Positions 48,742 through 56,784 of a DNA stretch of 64,000 nucleotides are shown in pieces. Under the pieces are notes generated by a model that worked only from the letters and a program-made list of their open reading frames with translations, did not search any database and had not been told where the DNA came from. Made by a program: the position numbers and the translations under genes. Source of the DNA: Streptomyces sp. TLI_053 (GTDB lineage Bacteria > Actinomycetota > Actinomycetes > Streptomycetales > Streptomycetaceae); assembly GCF_900105395.1 (NCBI RefSeq), contig NZ_LT629775.1, positions 5,168,001 to 5,232,000 of the forward strand. Reading direction: 5' to 3'. The number at the start of each line of letters is the position of its first letter. The stretch's first letter is position 1.

Positions 48742-49323
48742 CTACCGGACCTGTTCGGGGGTCGATCGCAGCCGGACGTGCAGATGGCCCTGGAGGGGGT
48801 AGGCGGGCGGGGCCGCGGTGAGGACGCGGTCGAAGGCGTACCGGCTCTTCTCCGCGACCCGGCAGGAGGCGGTGTTGTCCACCTGGTGCAACAGTTCGAG
48901 CCGCTGGAGTCCGGTCGGGCCGAGGGTGTCGAAGGCCCAGCCGGTGAGCGCCTCCAGCGCGCGCGGGGCGATGCCCCGGCCCCGGGCGGGGGCGGACGTC
49001 CAGTAGCCGACCTCGGCGGTGTGCCCGCCGGGCGAGACCCGCTTGAGCACGAGGTTGCCCAACGGCGGCCCCGGCTCCGCGCCCGGCAGCGCCTCCAGGA
49101 CGGCGAAGGCGAACCGGTGTCCCGCCGCCCAGGCCTCCTGCTGGGTGCCGACCCAGCGGAGCGCGTCCGCCTCGTCGTCGACGACCGAGGTCGTCCAGTG
49201 GCGCAGCACCGGGTCCCGGTACACCTCGACGAGCGCGGGCGCGTCCTCGTTCCGCCAGGGCCGGAGCAGCAGGGCGGGGGCGGACGGGTCGGCGTCGACG
49301 GGCAGGACCATGGTGTCGTTCAT
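48742..49323 (-). CDS. GNAT-family N-acetyltransferase (RimJ/RimL type)
   Basis: This is a 193-residue acetyltransferase. R-P-W-R-N-E-D at the start, the acetyl-CoA loop A-R-G-R-G-I-A-P-R-A-L in the middle, and N-T-A-S-C-R-V-A-E-K near the end mark the RimJ/RimL branch. The acceptor (protein N-terminus, small amine or antibiotic) is unknown. It is divergent from the Ser/Thr kinase gene; its 3' end abuts the hairpin array. Confidence 0.85.
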   Translation of the reverse strand: MNDTMVLPVDADPSAPALLLRPWRNEDAPALVEVYRDPVLRHWTTSVVDDEADALRWVGTQQEAWAAGHRFAFAVLEALPGAEPGPPLGNLVLKRVSPGGHTAEVGYWTSAPARGRGIAPRALEALTGWAFDTLGPTGLQRLELLHQVDNTASCRVAEKSRYAFDRVLTAAPPAYPLQGHLHVRLRSTPEQVR

Positions 49324-49466
49324 CAGGCAATCGTATCCGGCGGAGCGGCCGACGCCTGGTCAACAGCCATGGCACCGCAGGTCGATGGAGGTGCCGTGGC
49401 CCGAGTGGCGCGTGGCAGACTGGTCGGCCGACGGACAGTTCGTTCGAGTAGGACACGGGGGCGGTC

Positions 49467-51353
49467 ATGACCGGTCGGGGGACCGTGCTCGGCGGGCGCT
49501 ACACGCTGACCGGGCGCATCGGCGGCGGCGGGATGGGCGCCGTCTGGCGGGCCGAGGACTCGGTGCTCGGGCGGCCGGTGGCGGTGAAGATCCTCCACCC
49601 GGCGCTGCTGGCCGACGTGACCTTCGCCGAACGCTTCCGCCGCGAGGCGCGTCTGCTCGCCCTGCTGGACCACCAGGGCATCGTCGACGTGCATGACTAC
49701 GGCGAGGAGGAGCCGCCGGACGCGGACGGCGACCGTCTCGCCTACCTGGTGATGGAACTGGTCGACGGCCGGCCGCTGGACCGGGTCCTCGCCGCGGACG
49801 GCGCCTTCCCGCCCGCCCGGGCGCTCGGACTGCTCGCCGAGGCCCTGGACGCCCTGCACGCCGCCCACCGGCGCGGCATCGTGCACCGCGACGTCAAGCC
49901 GTCCAACCTCATGCTCCGGGCCGACGGCCGGGTGACGGTCACGGACTTCGGCATCGCCCGGTCCATGGCCGGGACCAGGCTCACGGCCTCGCACGCGGTG
50001 ATCGGCACCGCGCTCTACATGGCTCCGGAACAGGCGGAGGGCAAGGCCGTCACCCCGGCCGTCGACCTCTACGCGATCGGCGTGGTCTGCTACGAACTGC
50101 TCGTCGGCAGGCCGCCGTTCACCGGCGGCGGCATGCTGGAGGTGGCGCTCAAGCATCTGCGCGAGCCCGCGCCGGAGCTGCCGGGGGACATCCCGGCGGC
50201 GGTGCGCGCGTTCGTCGCGACGGCGCTGGCGAAGGACCCGGGCGAGCGGTTCGCCGACGCGGCGGCGATGGCGGACGCGGCCCGGGCGGCGGCGGGCGGC
50301 GAGGGTCCGCCGGTGCTCCCGGTGCTCCCGGCGTCCGCGGTCGCGGAGCCCGCGGCCGCGGAGCCGGTCCCCACGGACCCACCGGCGGTGGAGGCGGCGG
50401 CCGCGGAACCGGTCGCCGCCGTGGCCCCCGTGGCGAGCACGGAACCGGCCGGGCGGACGCGCAGGCGGGGCTTCCTGGTGCCGGTGGTCCTGCCGATCGT
50501 GATCTCGGTCGGTACGGCCACCGCGCTGCTCGTCGACCGCGGGCCGTTCACCTCGCAGGCCCAGGAGCCGGGTTCGCCGCCCGCGGTCACGGTGACCATG
50601 ACCGCCTGGCCGGCGGGTGCGTCGCCGACCGGGGGCCAGCCCCCGGCGCCGTCCCCGTCCCCGACGTCGCCCGCCGTCCCGACCGTCCCGGGTGCCCAGT
50701 CCGGCGTGCCGACCGGTGCGGCCGCCCCGGTCGCCCCGACTGGGAAGCCCACTCCGTCGCCCACCGCCCCGCCGTCGACCTCCGCGTCCCGGCCGGGCGG
50801 GTCCCCGTCGTCGGCTCCCGGTGCTTCGCAAGCACCTCAGCAGACAGCCGCCCAGACCCAACCGCCCGCCCCTGCCGCACCGTCCGCAGCCCCGGCCACC
50901 GCGCCCCAGGCCACCGCGTCGCCCCCGGCCACCGCCCCCGGCGGTGCTCCGGCGAGCGGCTGCGGCGGTACCAACTGGGGTTACATCACCAATGTCGGGG
51001 ACGGTCTCCGCATGGGCCTGTCCCAGGACAGCCTCACCGGCGGCCAGGCCGTGGTCATGGGCGGTGCGACCGCCTACGGCTGGGTGCACACCGTCCCCAG
51101 CAGCTGGCACCAGTTCAACCCCTGCAAGCTGAGCGCCCCCGTCCTGGTGCAGGAGATGGACGGCCGGGTGGCGCTGTCCAACGGCTTCAGCTTCCTCACC
51201 AACTGGACGGTCACGGCCGCCACCGTCCCGGGGGCCTTCTACCTGAAGGACTACATGGGCCAGAACTGCCTGACCGACAACGGTGTCGGTGCCCAGCTCA
51301 CCATGACCGCCTGCACCCCTGGCAACAAGTCCCAGGAGTTCCGCATCCCCTAG
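49467..51353 (+). CDS. Membrane serine/threonine protein kinase
   Basis: This encodes 628 residues. An N-terminal Hanks-type kinase domain (about 9-275) has the G-loop I-G-G-G-G-M-G-A-V, Lys in V-A-V-K-I-L, H-R-D-V-K-P-S-N near residue 139, T-D-F-G-I-A and A-P-E-Q. One membrane helix follows (about 334-356), then a Pro/Ser/Thr-rich spacer of about 130 residues and an extracellular beta-rich domain containing four Cys (C-G-G-T-N-W, F-N-P-C, Q-N-C-L, T-A-C-T-P-G-N-K-S-Q-E-F) that looks ricin/trefoil-like rather than PASTA. The ligand is unknown. Confidence 0.88.
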   Translation: MTGRGTVLGGRYTLTGRIGGGGMGAVWRAEDSVLGRPVAVKILHPALLADVTFAERFRREARLLALLDHQGIVDVHDYGEEEPPDADGDRLAYLVMELVDGRPLDRVLAADGAFPPARALGLLAEALDALHAAHRRGIVHRDVKPSNLMLRADGRVTVTDFGIARSMAGTRLTASHAVIGTALYMAPEQAEGKAVTPAVDLYAIGVVCYELLVGRPPFTGGGMLEVALKHLREPAPELPGDIPAAVRAFVATALAKDPGERFADAAAMADAARAAAGGEGPPVLPVLPASAVAEPAAAEPVPTDPPAVEAAAAEPVAAVAPVASTEPAGRTRRRGFLVPVVLPIVISVGTATALLVDRGPFTSQAQEPGSPPAVTVTMTAWPAGASPTGGQPPAPSPSPTSPAVPTVPGAQSGVPTGAAAPVAPTGKPTPSPTAPPSTSASRPGGSPSSAPGASQAPQQTAAQTQPPAPAAPSAAPATAPQATASPPATAPGGAPASGCGGTNWGYITNVGDGLRMGLSQDSLTGGQAVVMGGATAYGWVHTVPSSWHQFNPCKLSAPVLVQEMDGRVALSNGFSFLTNWTVTAATVPGAFYLKDYMGQNCLTDNGVGAQLTMTACTPGNKSQEFRIP

Positions 51354-51360
51354 CGGCCAT

Positions 51361-51376
51361 TAGTAGCTACTAGTAG
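51361..51376. promoter_or_regulatory. Overlapping palindromes TAGTAGCTACTA / CTACTAGTAG
   Basis: Two perfect overlapping palindromes (51361-51372 and 51367-51376) form an AT-rich island immediately after the kinase stop and 91 bp before the next gene. They may be an operator for that gene or part of a terminator. Confidence 0.35.
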
Positions 51377-51467
51377 GCGTTAAGGGCTGGACGTCGGCGC
51401 TGACGATGTGCCAGGATCGTCCTGCGGCCGACCGCAGGGGGCGGCCGCAGGAGGGGAGGACCCAGTC

Positions 51468-51968
51468 ATGTCCCAGGAGAACCCGGAGTACGTGTCGGTA
51501 CCGGTGCCGGCCCACCTCGTCCCGGCCGTGTACGCCTTCATCGCCGAGCGCAGCGGCGTCACCGCGGGTGCCGCCGCCGCGCCCACCGCCGGGGACCTCG
51601 CGATCAGGTCCCCGCAGGGCGAGCAGCAGCGCCGGCGCGACGAGTGGACCGTCGAGGACCTCCGCACGCTGATCAGCGACCGCCGCGACTCCGTCCAGGT
51701 GGTCGTGGCGATCCTCGACATCCTCGCCGAGCAGCCCGGTACCCGGGTCGGCTACGGCGACCTGGCCGGGGCGCTGAAGCTCGACCGCACCCGGCTGCGC
51801 GGAGCCCTGTCCGGCTTCACCCGCGTCCTGAAGGCCCACTACGAGCGGGAGTTCTGGCCCATGTGGTGGACCGAGGTGCCCGCGGGCGAGGGCCGGGGCA
51901 GCGAGTTCGTGTACTACGTCAGCGATGTCGTCGCGAGGCGCTGGCGTGAGGCCCGCGCCGAGGCGTGA
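51468..51968 (+). CDS. DUF6416-like protein
   Basis: This is a 166-residue soluble protein. The N-terminal Y-V-S-V-P-V-P-A-H-L-V-P-A-V-Y-A-F-I-A stretch leads to a middle winged-helix-like part (V-A-I-L-D-I-L-A-E-Q-P-G-T-R-V-G-Y-G-D-L-A) and a W-P-M-W-W end. GGGAGGA precedes the ATG. From memory this resembles an uncharacterised Streptomyces family (DUF6416). The function is unknown; the helix pattern would allow DNA binding. Confidence 0.6.
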   Translation: MSQENPEYVSVPVPAHLVPAVYAFIAERSGVTAGAAAAPTAGDLAIRSPQGEQQRRRDEWTVEDLRTLISDRRDSVQVVVAILDILAEQPGTRVGYGDLAGALKLDRTRLRGALSGFTRVLKAHYEREFWPMWWTEVPAGEGRGSEFVYYVSDVVARRWREARAEA

Positions 51969-52040
51969 GCGACGGTGAACGGAGCCGAGTGGCGGTCAAC
52001 GCTACTCGGCGCCCGCCGTCCGCCTGTCACTGGGATCCGC

Positions 52041-52853
52041 TCACAGTTCCACCCGTCGCCAGCCGTCGCCGCCCGGTCCCACCGGGGCCGGGGCGAAGTC
52101 GTAGCGGACACCCTCCGGCCCGAGGGCGAGCAGGGAGATCGAGGAGGAGCCCCAGATCCGGCCGTTCCCGAAGTCGCGTCGCTGGACCAGGGCGGCGGGC
52201 GCGTCGAGGGGCAGACCGTCCCCGGTGACGACAGGCAGCCAGCTGCCCCAGGCCCGCTCGGTGTCCGGGGTGCCGAGCAGGGGGAGCGGACGGGGCTCGG
52301 CCTCGAACCGGGCCCGGAAGTGGGCGGCGCGGGCGGCCATCAGGGCGCGGATCCGCTCGGAGGCGGTGCGGTTCTCGGCCAGGCCCTCCGGTCCGTCGTT
52401 GAGGACGACACTCAGCCCGGCCGGCAGCTCCAGCTCGACGAGCCGGCCGCCGGTCCCGCCGCCCCAGCTCAGCACCCGGGCGCCTTCGGGGCGGACGACG
52501 ACCAGGTGGAACGGGTCGTACCGGTCGAGGTCCAGCGCGTCGATCCGGCCGCCGCGGACGGCGAGCAGGGGCAGTTCACCGCGCGAGAGCCGGGCGGCCT
52601 CCGGTGCCGAGGTGCCGAATCCGTTCAGCAGGCAGGCCGCGACCGGTCCGGAGGCGCCGGAGTCCGTGCTGCCCGGCTCCACCGCGAGCCACGTCCCGCC
52701 CGCGACCAGGTCCAGCCCGCCGACCGCCGAGGGCTGCGCCGGCCAGTGGTGGGCGGGCGGCGACCAGCGCCGTCCCGTGTACTCGTCCCGTACCGACAGC
52801 AGCAGTACCGGCACCGCCGCGGACGGCTCGATGCTCACGAACGCCGTACACAC
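52041..52853 (-). CDS. NRDE-family (TANGO2-like) protein
   Basis: This is a 270-residue protein that starts V-C-T-A-F-V-S; the Cys at position 2 is the conserved candidate nucleophile of NRDE/TANGO2 proteins, and N-G-F-G-T and V-L-N-D-G-P-E-G-L are later family stretches. The GTG (52851-52853) has GGGGGA 7 nt upstream, and starting here exposes the Cys after Met removal. An N-terminal extension in the same frame is unlikely. The function is unclear; a hydrolase role has been suggested for the fold. Confidence 0.75.
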   Translation of the reverse strand: MCTAFVSIEPSAAVPVLLLSVRDEYTGRRWSPPAHHWPAQPSAVGGLDLVAGGTWLAVEPGSTDSGASGPVAACLLNGFGTSAPEAARLSRGELPLLAVRGGRIDALDLDRYDPFHLVVVRPEGARVLSWGGGTGGRLVELELPAGLSVVLNDGPEGLAENRTASERIRALMAARAAHFRARFEAEPRPLPLLGTPDTERAWGSWLPVVTGDGLPLDAPAALVQRRDFGNGRIWGSSSISLLALGPEGVRYDFAPAPVGPGGDGWRRVEL

Positions 52854-52993
52854 GTCCAGTCCCCCTGACCTCGCCCTCCCCGCGATCCTCGCACGCCTGT
52901 TCGTCGATCGGGAGGGGGCCGGGCGCCCGGGCGTCGACGGTGTTCCGGGCGCTCCGGGCGCTCCGGGCGTCCTGAGCGTTCCCGGTGTCCTGA

Positions 52994-53032
52994 GCCTCCT
53001 GGGCGTCCGGACACGCCGGACGCCCAGGAGGC
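52994..53032. other. Strong inverted repeat in the divergent region
   Basis: CCTCCTGGGCGTCCGG (52995-53010) pairs with CCGGACGCCCAGGAGG (53016-53031) around ACACG; one more G-C pair extends it to 52994/53032. It lies upstream of both divergent genes, so it is not an ordinary terminator of either. Confidence 0.6.
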
Positions 53033-53117
53033 CCAGGAAGCTCGGGGCGCCCGGGATGCTCCCGGGCCCTTCGCCCGGCCCCGACCCGCCCCATGCTCCG
53101 CGCCCCATGCTCCGCGC

Positions 53118-53143
53118 ACTTTGCAAAGTCCACTTTGCAAAGT
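53118..53143. promoter_or_regulatory. Operator pair 1: two ACTTTGCAAAGT palindromes
   Basis: Perfect 12-bp palindromes at 53118-53129 and 53132-53143, 14 bp apart centre to centre, so nearly one and a third helical turns apart. Flanking GC/GC extends the outer arms. Confidence 0.7.
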
Positions 53144-53235
53144 GCGCGCAACCCGAGCCCTGCCCCTTGAGCCGCCCTGATTAGGGCATTTTCCACCCTT
53201 TCACACCCCTCGCCGCCCTCCCCGCTCTTCTCCAC

Positions 53236-53262
53236 ACTTTGCAAAGTCACACTTTGCAAAGT
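53236..53262. promoter_or_regulatory. Operator pair 2: two ACTTTGCAAAGT palindromes
   Basis: The same palindrome at 53236-53247 and 53251-53262, 15 bp apart, about 138 bp before the CMD start. Four exact copies within 145 bp strongly imply a binding site for a cooperative regulator whose gene is not recognised in this window. Confidence 0.7.
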
Positions 53263-53399
53263 GCGGAGCGCGCAAGCAGGGGGACGGGAGAGAGTGGCGG
53301 AGGGCGGTCGGCGGCAAGTACCCGCCGCTGGAGTGGCCCACGATTTTCGTGTCCGAACGTACCGAACCGCCAGGCCACCACGCCCCTAGGCTGAGCGCT

Positions 53400-53894
53400 A
53401 TGACGACCACGAACAACACCCCCGTCACCCCCGCCGACACCCCGGTCCCCGCGCCCGCCCAGCGCATCTCGCTGCCGGACCTCGCCCCCGACTTCTACAA
53501 GGCGATGATCAGCCTGGACCGCCGGGCCCGCCAGGGCGTGGACCCGGCCCTCGCCGAGCTGGTCAAGGTGCACGCCTCGATGATCAACGGCTGCGCCTTC
53601 TGCATCGACATGCACAGCACCGACGCCCTCGGCCAGGGCGAGCAGAACCACCGCCTGCTCTCCCTCCCGGCCTGGCGCGAGACCCCGTGGTTCACCGCCA
53701 AGGAGCGCGCCGCCCTGGCACTGACCGAGTCCTTCACCCTGCTCACCCAGGGCCATGTGCCGGACGCCGTCTACGACGAGGCGGCCGCGCACTTCGAGGA
53801 GGCCGAGCTGGCGCAGCTGATCGCGCTGATCATCACCATCAACGCTTGGAACCGGATCGGCGTCGGCACCCGGCTCAGCCCGGCCGCGAAGTAG
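53400..53894 (+). CDS. Carboxymuconolactone decarboxylase/AhpD-like protein
   Basis: This encodes 164 residues, with the C-A-F-C motif in M-I-N-G-C-A-F-C-I-D-M-H and the partner stretch P-A-L-A-E-L-V-K-V-H-A-S. It is a paralogue in class of the CMD protein at 43.4 kb, but with no sigma gene beside it. The ATG at 53400 is chosen because upstream sequence is the operator region. It is followed 13 bp later by a PEP-mutase-like gene, so the two form an operon. Confidence 0.85.
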   Translation: MTTTNNTPVTPADTPVPAPAQRISLPDLAPDFYKAMISLDRRARQGVDPALAELVKVHASMINGCAFCIDMHSTDALGQGEQNHRLLSLPAWRETPWFTAKERAALALTESFTLLTQGHVPDAVYDEAAAHFEEAELAQLIALIITINAWNRIGVGTRLSPAAK

Positions 53895-53907
53895 CGGGCG
53901 GCGGAGG

Positions 53908-54732
53908 ATGACGGTCGAGCAGCGGGAGAAGGCCCGCTCCCTGCGTGAACTCCACCGCCCCGGCGATCCGTTGGTGCTCGCCAACGTCTGGGACGCGACG
54001 AGCGCCCGGCTGGTCGCGGCGGCCGGGGCGCGGGCCCTCGCCACGGCCAGCGCGAGCGTCAGCTGGACGCTCGGCAGCCCCGACGGCGAGGGCGCCGACC
54101 GCTCGCGGGTGCTGGCACAGACGGAGCTGATCGTCCGCGCGGCCGGCCCGCTGCCGGTCACGGCGGACCTGGAGAGCGGGTTCGCCGGGACCGCGGCGGG
54201 TGTCGGCGGGACGGTCGAAGCCCTGCTCGCCACCGGCGCGGTCGGCGTCAACCTGGAGGACGGGGGCCGACCGGTCGCCGAGGCGGCCGAGCGGATCGCG
54301 GCGGCCCGGGCGGCGGCGGACGCGGCCGGAGTGCCGCTGTTCGTCAACGGCCGCACCGATGTCTTCCTGCACGCCGGGGGCACCGCGGACCCGGCGGAGC
54401 TGCTGGACGAGGCGGTGGCCAGGCTGCGGGCCTACGTCGAGGCGGGCGCGGACGGCGTGTTCGCCCCGGGGGTGTCCGACCCGGCGGTGATCGCCGCACT
54501 GGTCGGGGCCGTCCCGGCGCCGCTCAATGTACTGGCGGGCCCGGGCGCGCGGTCCGTGCCGGAGCTGGCGGCACTGGGGGTGGCCAGGATCAGTCTGGGA
54601 CCCGGCCTGGCGAAGGCGGCGTACGCGGCGGTGCGCCGCGCCGCCGAGGAGGTGTACGGGGACGGAACGTACTCCGCGCTCGACGGCGGGCTCGACTACG
54701 GGGAGTTGCAGGGGCTGTTCGTCAGCCGGTGA
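53908..54732 (+). CDS. Isocitrate lyase/PEP mutase-family protein
   Basis: This is a 274-residue TIM-barrel enzyme of the isocitrate lyase/phosphoenolpyruvate mutase superfamily. N-V-W-D-A-T-S-A-R, T-A-D-L-E-S-G-F (metal-binding acidic loop), G-V-N-L-E-D and N-G-R-T-D are conserved positions. The K-K-C-G-H loop of true isocitrate lyases is not present, so it is more likely a lyase of a different 2-oxo acid or an oxaloacetate hydrolase type. The 3' end overlaps the convergent secreted-protein gene by 11 bp. Confidence 0.8.
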   Translation: MTVEQREKARSLRELHRPGDPLVLANVWDATSARLVAAAGARALATASASVSWTLGSPDGEGADRSRVLAQTELIVRAAGPLPVTADLESGFAGTAAGVGGTVEALLATGAVGVNLEDGGRPVAEAAERIAAARAAADAAGVPLFVNGRTDVFLHAGGTADPAELLDEAVARLRAYVEAGADGVFAPGVSDPAVIAALVGAVPAPLNVLAGPGARSVPELAALGVARISLGPGLAKAAYAAVRRAAEEVYGDGTYSALDGGLDYGELQGLFVSR

Positions 54733-55069
54733 GCGCGCCGAGCGTGCCGAGCGTGCCCATGGCGTGGTTGACGATGTTGCCGTTGGAGCAGGTGGTGGGC
54801 CCGGCGCCGTGGCTGCCCAGGGCGGGGACGGCCGCGAACTCCTGCAGACAGGCCGCGGCGGCCGCGAAGTCCGGGCCGGTCGCCGCGCCACCGGAGGCCG
54901 AGCCCGAGGCCGAGCCCGAGCCCGAGCCCGAGGCCGAGGCCGAGGCCGAGCCGGAGCCCGGGCCCGGGTCGGCACCGGAGCCGGAGTCCGCGGCGAACGC
55001 CGCGGTCGGTGCGGCGGCCAGCGCCAGCGCGGCCAGCAGGAGCGCGGTGGGCCGCCGCACGCCGCTCAC
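54722..55069 (-). CDS. Small secreted Gly/Ser-rich protein
   Basis: This encodes 115 residues. A signal peptide (A-L-L-L-A-A-L-A-L-A-A-A-P-T-A-A-F-A) is followed by a Gly-Ser-Ala repeat and a compact C-terminal part containing two Cys (A-C-L-Q-E-F, T-T-C-S-N-G). The GTG start (55067-55069) overlaps the previous gene's stop as GTGA. It is unrecognised; the size, export and pairing suggest a surface or secreted structural peptide. Confidence 0.6.
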   Translation of the reverse strand: MSGVRRPTALLLAALALAAAPTAAFAADSGSGADPGPGSGSASASASGSGSGSASGSASGGAATGPDFAAAAACLQEFAAVPALGSHGAGPTTCSNGNIVNHAMGTLGTLGALTG

Positions 55070-55332
55070 AGGCCGTGCCCGATCTCGCCGCTGAGGCCCG
55101 GGTGGCTCATCTGGTTGGTGCCGATGGCCTCGATCTCGCTCGCCGTGCCGCCGACCACCGGCAGGTCCTTCGCCTCGTGCAGCAGGAGGTCGGCGGGGGA
55201 GAGGGTCATCCCGTTGGACAGGCCGCCGAGCGCGTCCGGGGACGCCGCGGTCGAGGTGGCGGCGGACGCGGACGGCACGGCGGCGGCGAGACCGGCCACG
55301 GTCAGGGCGGCCAGGGTGGCGAGTTTCTTCAT
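55066..55332 (-). CDS. Small secreted protein
   Basis: This encodes 88 residues. M-K-K-L-A-T-L-A-A-L-T-V-A-G-L-A-A-A-V-P-S-A-S-A is a clear signal peptide, leaving about 64 residues (N-G-M-T-L-S-P-A-D-L-L-L-H-E-A, G-T-N-Q-M-S-H-P). No Cys. It is coupled to the next gene by a 4-bp overlap. No family is recognised; it is not a chaplin (no paired Cys). Confidence 0.6.
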   Translation of the reverse strand: MKKLATLAALTVAGLAAAVPSASAATSTAASPDALGGLSNGMTLSPADLLLHEAKDLPVVGGTASEIEAIGTNQMSHPGLSGEIGHGL

Positions 55333-55391
55333 GAACCCCCCAACGACCCGGCCGCCCCGAGGTCACCGCGGCCCGCGCGGCGAACGGCAGG

Positions 55392-56717
55392 TCAGACCGT
55401 GACCCGCAGCGTGCGCACGCTGTTGCTGACGAACGAGGCGATCGGCTCCGGCTCCGGCCCGTCCGCGAGCGCGAGCCCGGGGTAGCGCTCGAACAGGAAC
55501 CTCAGCGCCGTCTCCGCCTCCAGCCGGGCCAGCCCCGAGCCCAGGCAGAAGTGCGGGCCGTGCCCGAAGGACAGGTGCCGGTTCGGCGTCCGGCCGAGGT
55601 CGAAGCGGTCGGCGTCGGGGTAGTGGGCCCCGTCCCGTCCGGCGGCCGCGTACGAGGCGAGCAGCGCCTCGCCGCGCCGGATCACCACCTCGCCGACCCG
55701 GATGTCCTCGGTGGCGTAGCGGAGCGGGAACTGTCCGACCGGCGAGTCGTACCGCAGCGTCTCCTCGACCACGGCCGACCACGGCACCGTGCCCTCCAGC
55801 ACCGACCGCAGCTGCTCGGGGTGGGCGAGCAGGGCGCGCACCGCGTTGGTGATCAGGTTGAGCGTGGTCTCGTGCCCGGCCACCAGCATCAGCAGCAGGG
55901 TGCCGACGAGTTCCGGCTCGCCGAGCCGGTCGTCCTCCTCGCGGGCGGCGATGAGGTCGGTGGTCAGGTCGTCGCCGGGTTCGGCCCGCTTGGCGGCGAC
56001 CACCGAGGCGAGCAGCGCGAACAGCGACTGCTGCGCGGCGGCGGCGGCCCCGGGGGTGGCGGAGCTGGAGACCAGGGTGTCGGACAGCTCGTGCAGTTCG
56101 TCCTGCTGCTTGGGCGGCAGGCCGAGCAGCTCGCCGATCACCTGCATCGGCAGCGGGTAGGCGAAGTGCTCGCGCAGGTCGAACGCGCCGTCCAGCTCGG
56201 AGATCCGGTCGAGCAGGGCGGTGGTCCTGGCCTCGACGGCGGGCTGCAGGGCGGCCACCCGGCGCGGGGTGAAGGCCTGGGTGACGAGTCCGCGCAGCCG
56301 CCGGTGGTCCTCGCCGTCGACGGTGATCATGCCGGGGACGGTGACGAAGTTGATCAGTGGCCAGCCCTCGGGCAGCCGGCCTTCCCGGAACACCGTCCAC
56401 AGCCGGGGGTCCTTGCCGACGCGGGGGTCGGCGAGGAGTTCCTGGAGGGTGTCGTGGTGGGTTATCGCCCAGACCACCACCCCGCCAGGGAGTTCCACCA
56501 GGACCGCCGGCCCGGCTCCCCGGAGCCGGGCGTTCTCCCCGTGCTGGTCGCGTCCGAAGGCGTCGAGGACGACGGGCTCGGCTCTTCCGCCCCCGAGGCC
56601 GTCCCCGAGGTCGTTCCCGAGGCCGCCCCCCAGGCCGCCCCCGGTGCCGCCCCCGGTGCTGCGCCCGGGGCCGTCCCCGGTGTCTGCGGAGTCTGCGGTA
56701 CCTGCGGCGGTGTCCAT
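55392..56717 (-). CDS. Cytochrome P450 (second P450 of the conservon)
   Basis: This is a 441-residue soluble P450. A Gly/Asp-rich head of about 45 residues precedes the fold. The I-helix reads A-G-H-E-T-T, the K-helix E-E-T-L-R and the heme loop F-G-H-G-P-H-F-C-L-G with its Cys ligand. It follows the first P450 by 67 bp in the same direction. Conservons often end with one or two P450s of unknown substrate. It might use the ferredoxin at 14.2 kb, but nothing in the sequence shows this. Confidence 0.9.
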   Translation of the reverse strand: MDTAAGTADSADTGDGPGRSTGGGTGGGLGGGLGNDLGDGLGGGRAEPVVLDAFGRDQHGENARLRGAGPAVLVELPGGVVVWAITHHDTLQELLADPRVGKDPRLWTVFREGRLPEGWPLINFVTVPGMITVDGEDHRRLRGLVTQAFTPRRVAALQPAVEARTTALLDRISELDGAFDLREHFAYPLPMQVIGELLGLPPKQQDELHELSDTLVSSSATPGAAAAAQQSLFALLASVVAAKRAEPGDDLTTDLIAAREEDDRLGEPELVGTLLLMLVAGHETTLNLITNAVRALLAHPEQLRSVLEGTVPWSAVVEETLRYDSPVGQFPLRYATEDIRVGEVVIRRGEALLASYAAAGRDGAHYPDADRFDLGRTPNRHLSFGHGPHFCLGSGLARLEAETALRFLFERYPGLALADGPEPEPIASFVSNSVRTLRVTV

Positions 56718-56784
56718 GCGGAGGGCCTCTCGGGAGCTGGCGGGCGGGGCGGGGTGAAGGCGCTGTAGAGCACCGGCAGGCTGA

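Larger units (their letters stand above)
52854..53399. other. Divergent intergenic region, 546 bp, no gene
   Basis: The region between the NRDE gene and the CMD gene holds GCTCCGGGC-type short repeats, a 16-bp perfect hairpin, and two pairs of ACTTTGCAAAGT palindromes. All frames open here lack ribosome sites and family features. Confidence 0.6.

Noticed and set aside
47157..49470. Several long open frames on both strands through the hairpin array, giving repetitive peptides
   Set aside because: They run in several phases at once, lack ribosome sites, cross unit lengths that are not multiples of three and encode no known domain; the hairpin structure explains the sequence better.
53201..53467. 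88-codon minus-strand frame with a hydrophobic segment
   Set aside because: It overlaps the operator palindromes and the start of the CMD gene antisense, and has no ribosome site.
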